Shown here in pieces: positions 1 through 11,222 of a stretch of DNA of 64,000 bases. The stretch's first letter is position 1. The number at the start of each line of letters is the position of its first letter. A program made the translations under genes and the position numbers. Under the pieces are notes generated by a model, which was not told where the DNA came from, searched no databases, and saw only the letters and a list, made by a program, of their open reading frames with translations. Origin of the DNA: Selaginella tamariscina (Eukaryota; Streptophyta; Lycopodiopsida; Selaginellales; Selaginellaceae); NCBI GenBank assembly GCA_003024785.1, contig PUQB01000230.1, positions 259,606 through 323,605 of the forward strand. The letters run 5' to 3'.

Positions 1-8
1 TGTTTGAT

Positions 9-1298
9 TCACAAAACCCTGTAGTCCACAACCAAACGTAAACTCCCATCCTTCTTCTTGACAAAGAAGATAGGAGCTCCTGCAGGGGACTTTGAGTGAC
101 GAATGAAGCCGGATGCCAAGTTGTCCTCGATGTACTGACGAAGAACCTCCAACTCTGTGGGTGACAATGCATAAATCGGTCCGAATGGTGGAGTCTTTCC
201 TTCCGCAAGATCAATAGGACAGTCGTAGGACCTGTGAACAGGAAGAACTGCAGCCTTGTGCTTGTCAAAAACGTCCTTAAAGTCGTGGTACTTGGATGGT
301 AGGGAAGAAGGAGGAGAAGGAGAAGGAGAAGGAGAAAAAACAGGGGAGTCGGATACAGGAAAGGTAGAAGAGGACGTAGGAGTTACTTGAAAGGCAAAAA
401 GGTGGAAGGGAGCAGGATCAGTGGCGAGTTCATGCATGGTAGTGGTAAGAACTCGGAGAGGAGAAGGAGGGAGCTGTGACTGAAAAAGAGGAAGGATCTT
501 GGGGGATGGAACAGAAGCAGGGTAACAGAAAGAAGCAGGATTGGAAAAAACCTGTGTGGGTGATGAGTGTACAGGATTGGAAGAATCCTGTACAGGAGTC
601 CGTGGTTGCGCAAGAGTGGAAGCCTGCGAATGTGCTGACGAATCAACAGGAGGTGGATCCTGTTGAGGAGGAACCTTCGACACTGATACAGGATTGGAAG
701 AACCCTGTACAGGACACCGCTTACAGGAGTGGAGAGAGCCTGCGGATGTGCTGAGGAACTGATGAGGTGAATCCTGTCGAGGAGGAGTCTTCAACACTGG
801 TACAGGAACAGGCACGGTCAATCCTGTAGCTTGTACTGCCTCAGATACTAAGGATGTATCCTGCACGCAGGAAGGTACAGGATTGATCCTAGCTTGGAGA
901 GGAAAACGTGAGCGTCCTAGACCTCCAGTCGATCTGCGGATTTGCAACAACGAACCATGGCATGCCCAAAATGATGGGAGTCGACCGAGTCTTGATCAAG
1001 TTGAAGGAAATTGAACAGTTGAATGTGCCATACCTGCAGGAGAGAGGTTCGGTAGCATGGGTAACTGCAGAGAAGCAATTAGACGCCCATCGGCCACCTC
1101 TACAGGAACTGCACGCTTCAACTTCACCACCGAAATGCCATGTTGAGTTGCAAACGTGTCATCCATGAAGCATGCATTTGCACCAGTGTCTAACAAGGCA
1201 AACTCCATGAGCTCTCGATTATTAAGATGAATGTGTACAGGAAACTTAAGTGATGGGATGGTATGAGCAGCACCAATGGAGCCTGCACCTACGTCCAA
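9..1298 (-). pseudogene. pol: TE-A protease and N-terminal reverse transcriptase
   Basis: Two overlapping open stretches. The first (1298-996) has the retropepsin active-site motif LLDTGAN, expected to cleave the Gag-Pol polyprotein. The second (950-9) has a long Pro/Ser/Gln-rich linker, then the entry to Ty3 reverse transcriptase (CPIDLAEGKTPPFGPIYAL, then GFIRHSKSPAGAPIFFVKKK and LRLVVDYR). The reading frame stops at position 9, exactly where family members continue DYRxLN, so a frame break lies at the window edge. The RT catalytic core would lie outside the window. Confidence 0.88.
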
Positions 1299-2286
1299 CT
1301 TCGCGGCTCCTAGACGAAGTGGACATTGGAGTTTTCCGACTGAACTTCAGCTTCAACTTCACGCGTCTTGAAGTTCCTGGCTTTAATAGGACAATCTGCC
1401 ACCTTGTGTCCTGCTCCACCACAATACAAGCACAGGTTCTCACTGCGACGACGTTGCTTCTCGCAGCGGAAAGAGAGCCACGCTTGGATTTCTCAACCTC
1501 CATAGGAACTACTCCAGAAGGTGGTGCAGGAACATGTACCACAGCTGCAGGATTGGTTTGCAGGAACTGTTGACGGGATCTTTCCTGACGACGCTCGAAC
1601 AAACGGTTGTCGCAACGAACAGCTTGTTGCATGATCTCCGCTAATGTTTGGGCATCCGGTAACGTAAGGAGAAGGTCCTTCACGTCGTCCCTCAACCCAA
1701 AACGGAAGTGTTCGATCAATGCAGTCTCGTCCCATGGAATGTTCGTGCAAAGTTGCTGAAATTCGGATGCATAGACGGAAGCTGGTCGGGATCCTTGAGT
1801 GAGCTTCCGTAACTTCGTGCATGCAGAACGGTACTTATCAGGATCTCCAAAACAGGCTTCAAAGGCAGCCACGAAACCTTCAAAGTCTTCCATCAATGGA
1901 TCGTCACGCTCCAGCAAGGGGGCAACCCAAGCCCGTGGAGATCCACTTAGTAAGGATGCCAAAAGACCCACCTTTTGAGCATCAGTCGAGTAGCGCCGTG
2001 GTTGCATACGGATCAAGAGCCGGATCTGATTCAGGAAACCTTGGAAATCGGCACGATTACCACTGAACTTCTCTGGCATGCTAACCTTCGGCTCCGAAGA
2101 AAAGTTTGATGAAGAGGGAACCACCGATGCCTGGGAGAGAGCCTGCGCAGCAGCCTTGGAGGATGCATCAGCAGCTGCATGTGCCGCAGTGGTGGAACCT
2201 TGCAGGTCGGTGACCACTTGGCGCAAAGTGGCCAGCTCATGAAGTAGCATTTGGTGCTCGTGTTGAAAACGCTCAAAATCAGCCAT
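1246..2286 (-). pseudogene. gag: TE-A gag polyprotein with CCHC zinc knuckle, frame-broken
   Basis: Gag forms the virus-like particle of the retrotransposon. The open frame starts at ATG 2286 with a coiled-coil-like N-terminus, then a Ty3-type capsid region (MPEKFSGNRADFQGFLNQ near residue 70, then a run containing FEACFGDPD). A perfect CCHC knuckle (CLYCGGAGHKVADC, about 1388-1430) is present but in a different frame from the capsid, so one frame break lies between about 1430 and 1500. It could be a decayed copy or a small sequence indel. The capsid assignment is by family pattern, and the frame shift is seen directly. Confidence 0.85.
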
Positions 2287-2379
2287 GATCTAGGAAAGAA
2301 AAAAGGAGGAAAATGAAGGAAAGGAATCAAGAAAAAGGTAGCTGGAAAACGGAGAACTATGAAGCAGTTACTATCAAAC

Positions 2380-3006
2380 TGTCAAGCCACGATCCAGGAA
2401 CCAGGAAGAGAACAGGATTCCAAGGACAGAAGGCTTGACTCAGGAACAGGACCGAGAGCAGGACAGGAACTAGGAATAGGAACAGGACGGATCTAGGAAG
2501 ACAGGATCAGGATAGGATCCGGGAGCAAGACAGGAAAGCACAGGATAGGATCCGGAGCAAACAGAACAGGACAGGATCCAGAGCAACAGGATCCAGGAAC
2601 AGGACAGGAAAAGGAGCGAGACAGGAACAGGACAGGAAAAGACAAGACAAGATTGATCGTAGTAAGACTGGTGTTGATAGTAACTGATTGTACAACAATT
2701 CGGAGCTTTTATGCTCACAACTCCAAGAGCTAATCTAGGCATGCATGCAAAAGTGGTTGCATGCATGCAAAAGTGATTGCATGCATGCAGAGGCTAAGAT
2801 GAGTCCACATGTCCCTTATCCTCTAGGCATATCCTGTGGCATATCCTGTAGGAATATCCTGCAACCGAATCCTGTGTCCGGAATCCTGGTAGGAATATCC
2901 TGTAGGAAAATCCTGCAACCCATATCCTGTATCCGGAATCCTGTAGGAAAGTCCTGCAACCCATGTCCTGTATCCGGAATCCTGTATTCTGTATCGGGTT
3001 GTGACA
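2380..3006 (-). repeat. 5' LTR of TE-A (627 bp)
   Basis: Bounded on the plus strand by TGTCAAGCC at 2380 and TTGTGACA ending at 3006, giving the terminal inverted TGTCA/TGACA expected of an LTR. It lies directly upstream of gag in the minus-strand sense. It is almost twice as long as the related TE-B LTR (351 bp). The excess is made of purine-rich CAGGA/GGATCC repeats (about 2400-2640), a tandem CATGCATGCAAAAGTG block (2740-2790) and a direct repeat of about 40 bp (2835-2990). Confidence 0.8.
2835..2990. repeat. Tandem direct repeats within TE-A LTR
   Basis: About 40-bp units containing ATCCTGTAGGAAARTCCTGCAACC followed by a TCCTGTATCCGGA-type segment recur about three times, just before the LTR edge. 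A separate tandem of CATGCATGCAAAAGTG-like 20-mers sits at 2740-2790. Both are seen directly and probably arose by slippage. Confidence 0.75.
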
Positions 3007-3435
3007 ACTTCCAAGGAGTTAGTCAGATTCCTTGGTTCGAAACCTGCTCGCAAGCTCAAAGGCATTGCCCAAGTTCACGTTCCGCAAACTAGTGGTTGAG
3101 GCCTTGCTCTGGCCGCCTCAACCACGCCAAGCTAGGAACGACCTAAGGCTCGGCTAGTCCGTATCCTGATTCACAAGGTGAGTCTCGTTTGTGGGCTTAG
3201 TCAGTTAGGGGTTTGAGTTCCTAAGGCTTGGGTTCCTAATACGGGTTATTTACTAGATTCTGTAGGGTTTCCAGAGAGGGGATTTTAGGGTTGGCACCTG
3301 GCAAGCCGCACCAGTAAAACTCTGACACCTAAACAAAGTGCACTAAGCAATGTTTACATCTCAGGCTTGTCACATAGTTATAAGTACAATAATCAATTCC
3401 AAAATAGAAATAAAGGTCATAGTAAAAAACTATGA
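3007..3435. repeat. Two truncated LTR-X fragments in opposite orientation
   Basis: 3007-3327 closely matches 11868-12287, the 3' part of the solo LTR-X, and ends in the same AACTCTGACA. It abuts the TE-A LTR at 3006, so TE-A or a rearrangement truncated it. 3331-3435 is the reverse-oriented first ~100 bp of LTR-X, ending in CATAGTAAAAAACTATGA. The two fragments are back to back. Confidence 0.75.
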
Positions 3436-4841
3436 ATAATGCACTCAAATGAGCACATTTTGTAATGTGAAATTGGTTCTCTATTATAAAACATGGAGGC
3501 AAAGATTGTTAAGAGAAGATTATAATTTCCTTTGGCAGGATATGGCGAAAGGCACAAAATGTTAACTCTACTAAAATGGGGATTTTATTAGCCGGAAATG
3601 ATAAGCAATGTGTTGAATATGTAAAACATGCTCAACATGTTAACAAGTGAAAAGACAATCACAAAAACAAGTTAGGAAGTTGTAATGTATACGATTTCAA
3701 AGTGTTGTTCTAAAGTGTTACTTTGAACTTTGTCACAAGATTGCCAAATCTCATGGTTTCAATTCCCTCATGGTGATGGTCGATCGATTTTTTAAAAGTT
3801 GTTGTTGAATAGGAAACCTCATCTTTTTTATTTAACTAATACCGTTTCACAATCGACAAAAAAAATTAACATTTTCCTTTTGCCACTTCATTATAGTAGT
3901 CTCCAAAGTCAAGGTCAGCTATTGCCTTATTAGACACATTCATTAGAAGTACACATAGCTTCTACTCAAGAGATTTTATAATATGCACTTTTATTCTCAA
4001 CATGAATACAAAAGAACAAGCGTGCAGACTCCTTTTCCCTTGCCCTAACTACCTTATCCTTTTTCTTTTCTTTTTTTCCTTTCTTCTCTTATTCTCTTAT
4101 TCTCTTTCATAAAAGAATGTTCTATGCTCTTTCTTCACTTTCTACTTTTAACACTATCCCCTCCTTATCATTATTGTGCCTTCACAAAAACTATCCTACT
4201 CCTTCCTTTGTTTATAGTACTGTGAATTTCTCCTTTGTACTTTTGAAAGTTGTTTCTCTCCTTTTAAGTTATTGGTCGGAAGTTGATACTTTGATTTGTA
4301 GCACTTATTTTTTTCATGTTGTTCCTTAGGCTCACCATTTTCTTGTTATTGAATAGTTTTTTTCCATATTGCTAAATAGTTCTCTTCCTATTCCTTTGGC
4401 TCATTTTCTATGCCTATATTTTACTTGCTTTAAAGGATTTGTAGTATACATATGTATCTTTGTAGGTTGTTTTTGTAAATCAACCTTATATGGAAACTGC
4501 TTTATATAATTTTTTTTGCAATCCAAGCTTATCTTCTTCCTGTTAAATAGTTTTCTTTCTTTTTAGTACTTCTCCTTCTCCCAACATCATCTTTTCTGTT
4601 CCCCAATTCTAATAACCTTTGCAGACTTAACCCTGGTCTGCCTAAGAACATAGTATAAATAGTATCATTTCCTTCCCATTTGAAGAACAAGCAAGAATAT
4701 CTTATATTGAATTTTTGTTTAATGTGATAGCGACTCCTCTCACTATCCTTACAAGCTTTATACTTCATTAATCAACCATTTTAAGATTAAATAGAACATG
4801 TTGTATAGGTCCTAAACTCATTCTTTTACATTTTTTCTCCT
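3436..4841. other. AT-rich intergenic DNA, no gene seen
   Basis: No reading frame with recognisable protein similarity and no splice-supported exon. There are pyrimidine-rich tracts (about 4040-4110). I see nothing functional here. Confidence 0.6.
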
Positions 4842-5192
4842 TATCAAGCCACGATTCAAGAGCAAAGAGGCTTAACTTAAGAGCAGGACAAGAACTAGGA
4901 ACAAGACGAGAACAGGAGGCAAGGAATAAGACAAGAATAAGACAAGAATGATTGTAGAATGACTGGTGTTGATAATAACTGATTGTATAACAATTAGGTC
5001 AAAAACTTTTATGTTCATAACTCCAAGATCTAATCTAGGCATGAGCTAAAAATATACTCCAAGACTAATCTAGTCATGAGCTAAAAATAATGTCCTTATC
5101 CTATAGGTATATCCTATAAACATATTCTGTAGGCATATCCTGTATCCCGTATTCTATATCCTGTATCTTGTATCCTATCTCGGGTCGTGATA
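4842..5192 (-). repeat. 3' LTR of TE-B (351 bp)
   Basis: Plus-strand ends are TATCAAGCCACGATT (4842) and TCGGGTCGTGATA (to 5192), each a point-mutated version of the TE-A LTR end. A purine-rich AGGGAGGAGGTGC tract on the minus strand immediately precedes it, as expected for a polypurine tract. It contains degenerate ATCCTGTA repeats near its 5' end, like TE-A. Confidence 0.75.
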
Positions 5193-7524
5193 GCACCTCC
5201 TCCCTAAGGATGAGTTCCACGAGTCCTGGGACCTAGTTAGCAGGATAACGTCGATAAAATGCAGCAACCTTGGAAGAAGCATGGAGTAAATTGGATGTAG
5301 GTTCCCCAAATGTAATCGGTAGGCAAATAAACCTTTCCAATTCACCAAGTATTGAAGTTGGCGGTGATGAAGACGAAAATCAAGGATGGTTGCAACTTCG
5401 TACTTAGGTTCATCGTCAATGACTAACAGGAGGGGGAGGAGAAGGAGCATGACCAAAAAAAGAAGAAAGATGATACGGTTCCAACAAAGAGGTGTGAAAC
5501 ACAGGATGAAGTTTCACAATAGATGGTAGCTCTAGTCGAAAAGCTACAAGATTAACCTCAATCGCAATCATGTAAGGGCCCAATCGTTGAAAATCTAACT
5601 TAGAAGAAGGCATGTTGGTGCGAATATGCTGACGAAGAAGCCATACAAAATCACCAATCTTGTATGCAAGTGCTGGTTAACAATGAGCATCAGCATGATG
5701 TTTGTACCATTCCAGTGCCTGTTGAAGATGAACTCGGAGATCATCTTGTACCTGACGAAGATGTTGGAGACGATTCTGTACTGTAGGAGCGGAAGGAGAA
5801 GCATGAGGAGCAAAGTCAAAACATGGATGGTAGCTGTAAGAGCGAAAAAAGGTGTCTGGCCTGTAGATGTATGAACGGAGTTGTTGTAAGCAAACTCTGC
5901 CATAGGAAGAAGGTCCAACTAGTTTAACTGATGAAGTAGCAAAAGATACTGCTCCAATGTTTGAATCGTGCGTTCTAACTGCCCATCAGTTTGCTGATGA
6001 TATCCTAAAGAAAGATTCGCTTTAACTTGTAAACTCAAGAGAAGCTCTTGCCAAAATCTGGACATGAATTGTGGGTCTCAATTAGAAATAATGCTCTTAG
6101 GAAGACCATGATGTCGGAACACTTCACGGATCATCAACTTAGCAATTGTCTGGCCTGTAATTGTCTTGTTACTTAGTAAGAAATGAGCCTATTTGGTAAA
6201 ACGGTCAATCACCACAAGAATTGCATCAAATCCACGAGAAAGAGAAAGATCTGTGAAGAAATCTAGAGAAATGGATCTCCAAGGAGCAGAGGGAACAGGA
6301 AAAGGACAAAGAAGACCAGAGGGCACATGATGAGGCATCTTTGACTTGTTGTAGGTGTCACAATTCCGTACAAACTTTTACACGAAACCTCGCAACCCAT
6401 GCCACCAATAGTTGCGAGTCACCAACTCAACTGTCTTGGCCACACCAAAATGTCATGTAGCCGGGGTATCGTGACAATCCTATACCACACGAGTCCTATA
6501 AATACCAACAGGAATGTACAGGAGACCTTTCCGGTATAGGAGTCCATCTTGTATGGCAAACAACTTATAGTCTATACAAGAACTGAAGGAAGAGGAGCTT
6601 GTGATGTTAGGACTAATGTGTGAAAACACATTTTTTGCCAAGTTGTCTATAACCAATTGCAAACAGATGTCCTGTATAAGTGTTGAATCTACTGAAGCCT
6701 GATGAACCTGTAGTGCCACAAGCCAAAATCGATCAGGACCCAACAAACACTTGTTTTTGATAGTTATATGCAAAATCGCCTGGGGTCAGTGCAAGGTAAG
6801 AGCATCTAGACAATGCATTCGCTTTGCCATTTCGAAACCATGCCTGTAAACGATGAAAAAATCAAAACGATAAGAATTCGCGCCACCTAATTATCGCCGA
6901 CTGAGAACTTGAGCCATTTGGAAAAACTCCAGGTTCTTATGATTCGTAAGAACTTGTACAGGATGCATAGCACTTTCTAGGAAGTGTCGTCACTCCTCGA
7001 ACGAATCCACAATGGCCTTAAGTTCCTTGTCATGAATCTCGTAATTGATCTTCACCAAAAGGAACTTAGGAGAGTGAGGATGGAGTAACTTGTCATTCCC
7101 AACTTGTGATAGGATAGAACCTACTGGAAAGTCCGAAGCATTTACTTTAGTGAATAAGGAACGAGAAGGATCAGGATGTGTTAAAATTGGAGCTGTTGTG
7201 AAGGTTCTTGAGTGCTGTGAATGCATGTTCTGCCTTATTGGACCAAGAGAAATCCCCTGTGTGCTTGGTGAGTCCGTGAGTGGAAGTACATGCTTGGAGA
7301 AGTCTTGTATGAATCGCTTGTAGAAGTTTGCAAAGCCAAGAACACATTGTATGTCTTATACAGACTTGGGCCTCTCCCACTCCACGATAGTCTTCACCTT
7401 GTGCATGTCCATGGAAATGTCAGCAGGAGAGATGATGTAGCCCAAGAACTCCACAATATCCATGTCGAAAAAACACTTCTCCAACTTTACATACATGCCA
7501 TGCTTGTGAAGCTTCTATAGAATT
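5193..7524 (-). pseudogene. pol: TE-B pol remnant (RT end, RNase H, integrase, chromodomain)
   Basis: RT tail at about 7500-7380 (EFLGYIISPADISMD type); RNase H at 7380-6990 (VNASDFPVGSILSQ); linker at 6773-6480; integrase near 6150-5900 with a family SDRDPQF motif whose arginine codon has become a TGA stop (a C-to-T change at a CpG); GPY-type integrase C-terminus at 5613-5416; chromodomain from 5456 (EVATILDFRLHHRQLQYLVNWKG). The protein ends in KVAAFYRRYPAN followed by a stop near 5230, the usual post-chromodomain tail. Several stops and frame breaks make it non-autonomous. Confidence 0.85.
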
Positions 7525-7919
7525 TGTCACAACCTTGTGCAAAGGGCAAAACCTTTAGAACAAGGGTGGAACCTTTGAGCTGAAAGGAGAAGATTATATT
7601 CAAGAGAGAAATGAATATAAAATGAAACACAAAGCTGAAGACTAGTGTTGAATGATTCTGAGAAACCTGAAACTGGAACCTTGTTTATATATCTGAGGTC
7701 CTGAGGATTGTGTGGTCCACAATTGGTCTGAAATGTGTGGTCCATAATTGGTCGGTCCACAATTAGTCTGGAACATGTGTATGAATATACGCTTGATGTT
7801 GATCGTATAATTTAGCATCGAGGATCATACAAACAAGTTGGTTAACACATATGTGTGTTAGTGGAAAGGTCTCGGGTTCAAGTTCTATAAAAGGCAAAAA
7901 ATAACCCATAATCCTTACA
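7525..7919 (-). repeat. 3' LTR of TE-C (395 bp)
   Basis: Plus strand begins TGTCACAACC at 7525 and ends AATCCTTACA at 7919, giving TG...CA termini. The adjoining minus-strand purine tract AGGGAGGGGTAA (7920-7931) is both the polypurine tract and the last codons plus stop of the polyprotein. No second copy is in the window, so the boundaries rest on the termini and context. Confidence 0.7.
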
Positions 7920-10900
7920 TTACCCCTCCCTTCGCTCATCCGGGTAACAATGATGGAACTCGGCAACAAGATCAGAAGCATTTACAGGATATCGATGATG
8001 GAACTCGGCAACAAGATCAGGAGCATTTGCAGGATATCGATGATGGAACTCGGTAACAAGATCAGGAGTATAAACAAGATGAGCGCATTTGCAGGAACTC
8101 ATCAGGAGAACTCGATGATGGAACTCGGCAACAAGATCAGGAGCATTTGCAGGATATCAATGATGGAACTCGGCAACAAGATCAGAAGCATTTACAGGAT
8201 ATCGAAAGCATTTACAGGATATCAATGATGGAACTCGGCAACAAGATCAGAAGCATTTACAGGATATCGATGATGGAACTCGGCAACAAGATCAGGAGCA
8301 TTTGCAGGATATCGATGATGGAAACTCGGTAACAAGATCAGGAGTATAAACAAGATGAGCGCATTTGCAGGAACTCATCAGGAGAACTCGATGATGGAAC
8401 TCGGCAACAAGATCAGGAGCATTTGCAGGATATCAATGATGGAACTCGGTAACAAGATCAAGAGCATAAACAAGATGAGCAGCAAGCTCCCAAGTGCGTT
8501 CATGATGAAGATCAAAAGCATTTGCAGAATATCGATGATAGAACTCGGTAACAAGATCAAGAGCATAAACAAGATGAGCAGCAAGCTCTCAAGTGCGTTC
8601 ATGATGGAACTTGAAACAAGATCAGGATCATGAACAAGATGAAGCAAGTTCGATGATGGAACTCGGTAATAAAATCAGGAACATAAATAAGAACTCGGCA
8701 ACAAGATCAGGATCATGAACAAGATGAGCAGCAGGCTCAATGATGGAAACTCGGTAACAAGATCAGGAGTATAAACAAGAACTCGGCAACAAGATTAGAA
8801 TCATGAACAAGATGAGCAGCAGGCTCGATGATGAAACTCGATAACAAGATCAGGAGCATAAACAAGATGAGCAACATGGTAACAAGATTAGGAGCATAAA
8901 AAGAACTCGACAACAAGATTAGGATCATGAACAAGATGAGTAGCAAGCTCGATGATGGAACTCGGTAACAAGATCAGGAGCCAGTCCACGAAATAGTGAA
9001 GCTGACCACAAATAAGCTTGGAGTCAAGAATTGCAGCAACCTCGAATTCAGGTTCACCAGCAACTATAACCGGAGGAGGTGGTGGAAGAAGTTGGCCGGG
9101 TTCAGAAGGAGCATGACAAGGCTCTAACAAAGAAACATGGAACACGGGATGGATCTGGATGGTTGGTGGAAGCTCGAGATGAAACGTCACATCAGAGAGT
9201 CTCTCGATGATGTGAAATGGGCCCAAGTGTTGATAGTCCAACTTGTCACAGGGACGTGTGGTTGGCCAATGATGCCGGAGGAGCCACACTTGGTCACCAA
9301 CTGTGAATGCTAGAGGAGAGGAATGGGAATGATCAGCAAATTGTTGTTGTAAATCCCGAGCGTGTTGAAAATGATGTTACACTTCTTCATGGACCTGTTG
9401 AAGATGCTCGACACGATCATCGGCAGTAGTGGTAAGGCTAGGAACCACGGGCAAGTTGTAGGACCAGTGAGGATGAACACCAGAGAAGGTAAAAAATGAT
9501 GACACACCTATGGATGAGTGTGCCTTGTTGTTGTATGCAAACTCGGTAACAGGAAGGAGAAATCCCAAACAAAACGTTGATAGAAGTTCGCAAACCCGAG
9601 GAAAATATCGAATGTCATGAACATTTGATTGTCTCTCCCACTCCAATACAGTCCGAACTTTTGCAAGATCTATGTAAACACCTTCAACTGAAAAGATGTA
9701 CCCCAGGAACTCGATAGACTGCTAACTGAAAGAGCACTTCTCAAACTTGGCAAACATGTGGTGCTTCCGAAGCTTTTCCAAGACTAACCATATATGCCGT
9801 TTATGTTCTTCTCGAGTCTTGAAAAATATCAGGATGTCGTCTAGGTACATGATGATAAACAAATCCAAGAAGTCCCGAAAAAATATCGTTAGCCATGTGT
9901 TGGAAAACATTGTCAGGCCAAACGGCATTACTACGTATTCGAAATGTTCGTAGCGTGTACGGAATGCTGTTTTCCACTTGTCCCCTCTCGGATGAGATTG
10001 TATGCTCCTCTTAAATCGATCTTTGTAAAATACCGGCACCAGAAAGACACTCGAGCATGTCGGAGACGAGCGAGAGAGGATACTTATTTGGAATGGTGAC
10101 CTTATTCAGATCTCGGTAGTCCACCACAAGCCGGAGACTTCCATCCTTCTTGGAAACAAAGAATACTGGGGCACCAGCTAGTGATCGCGAACGACGGATA
10201 AATCCGGTGATAAGATTCTCTTCAATGTATTTCCTCAATGTCTCCAACTCTGTCGGTGAGAGATTGTAGATGGGATCGGAGGATGGCTGCTTACCCTCAA
10301 CGAGATCGATAGAACAGTCGTACTCATGGTGCGGTGCAAGGTAGAAGCTTTCTTTTTGTTGAAGACATTTGTGAAATCAGCATATTGCTTTGGTAAGGCA
10401 GGAGGAACATGAACAAAGACATCCTTAGTAGAGCAGGATAGACCGTGATCACGAACACGGACACTGGGTCATGTCGGCTATCTTTCTTGAATTGCTTCAA
10501 GGTGATATGTGAAACTTGAAGCAGAGGAGGAACTAGAACAGGATTGGAATCAAAGAGTGTGGTCGAAGTTGAAACAGCTGGGAAAGTGTTCATGAAACAT
10601 TCTCTCCAACCAGGATCCACCAACTCGATCCACGGCAAACCAAGGATAATCGTAGAGTCCGGAATAGAAACAACACTGAAGGAGATGTTGCACATAGTAC
10701 TGTAAGCAACGACTTAATGAACTCTGTGTCATTTATTATTGCTCCAGATTTGATATCTTGTTCATCAACAACCCGTACAGAACCAGGAGTCTTCAAAGGA
10801 TGTAGACGAATCCCGTGTTTGATAGCAAAATTTTTGTCGATGAAATTGCGTTCGCTTTGTTATCCACCAAAGCTTTACCAGAGAACTCTACCTCTTGCAT

Positions 10901-11150
10901 CTTGAGCTACACCGGAACATGGAACGGCTTGCACACCTTCATGGATGGAATGGATCCAAGATGAGAAAGGGAAGATGTTTTGAGTGAAGAGCCTTGAGAA
11001 ACATGAGTTGTTCCACGGCAATCCAGCTGGACGGCTCCTATTTAGGCTGGATTTCTCGTTTCCCGACAGCACAACAAGGGCCATTTCACAAGTTTGCTTT
11101 GGACGTCGATGACAATTCTCCAGCTTGTGGTACAGGTCCCTAGTACAAAC
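7920..11150 (-). pseudogene. pol: TE-C gag-pol remnant
   Basis: From 11150 on the minus strand: zinc knuckle remnant with its second Cys position lost (KLENCHRRPKQTC follows); protease-like segment (STIILGLPWIELVDP, about 10640-10590); RT from 10247 (GFIRRSRSLAGAPVFFVSKK) with active site YLDD near 9850; deletion junction near 9580; integrase C-terminal fold and chromodomain remnant (9289-9000, ending LHYFVDW); then a long array of a 15-residue tail repeat and a stop at 7920-7922. Frame breaks are frequent. The element cannot be autonomous. Confidence 0.85.
7936..8985. repeat. 45-bp minisatellite derived from the polyprotein tail codons
   Basis: The unit on the plus strand begins GATGATGGAACTCGGCAACA and is 45 bp long; about 16-18 full or partial copies are present. 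On the minus strand a unit reads in frame as RYPANAPDLVAEFHH, the family's normal C-terminal motif after the chromodomain. A higher-order duplication of about 275 bp is visible (8041-8160 repeats at 8316-8440). Copies nearer 8985 are more degenerate, with CATGAACAAGATGAGCAGC spacers. Confidence 0.9.
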
Positions 11151-11222
11151 AAAGCTTGTAATGAATCCGCTTTTGGCATTCAGTTGGCAAAAGCTTGCCT
11201 TGACGTGATCACCCTAATTCCA

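Larger units (their letters stand above)
1..3006 (-). mobile_element. TE-A: Ty3/gypsy retrotransposon, 5' portion, cut by window edge
   Basis: Minus-strand element in the order 5' LTR (2380-3006), gag (2286 down to about 1250), aspartic protease (about 1298-1000), then the start of reverse transcriptase (about 250-1) running off the left edge. Order and motifs are standard for Ty3/gypsy. Its LTR belongs to the same family as the LTR of TE-B: both begin with a TRTCAAGCCACGA-like sequence and end with a GGGTYGTGAYA-like one. The two elements lie in the same orientation 1.8 kb apart but are separate copies, because TE-A shows its 5' end here and TE-B its 3' end. Confidence 0.9.
4842..7524 (-). 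mobile_element. TE-B: 3' half of a chromodomain Ty3/gypsy retrotransposon
   Basis: Running along the minus strand from 7524: the end of reverse transcriptase, RNase H, integrase, chromodomain, then the 3' LTR (4842-5192). The RT is cut at 7524, exactly where the 3' LTR of TE-C begins, so TE-C most simply inserted into TE-B. The missing 5' half is not found on the far side of TE-C and was presumably lost when 11.2-12.3 kb was rearranged. Confidence 0.85.
7525..11222 (-). mobile_element. TE-C: internally deleted chromodomain Ty3/gypsy element
   Basis: 3' LTR at 7525-7919, then on the minus strand C-terminal tail repeats, integrase C-terminus and chromodomain, integrase core fragment, RT, protease and a decayed zinc knuckle near 11090-11150. 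Near 9580 the sequence passes directly from the RT end (FxxVCELLSTF) to late integrase (VTEFAYNNKAHSSIG), so RNase H and the first part of integrase are deleted. The 5' LTR and most of gag are missing; the solo LTR-X begins at 11223. Confidence 0.85.

Noticed and set aside
383-754. Open frames on both strands across the Pro/Gln-rich linker of TE-A (for example 476-754 plus)
   Set aside because: They are shadows of the pol frame in a repeat-rich, compositionally biased segment.
8147-8633. Plus-strand repetitive protein (MMELGNKIRSI...) from the minisatellite
   Set aside because: The minus-strand reading gives the known retrotransposon tail motif; the plus frame is only its complement.
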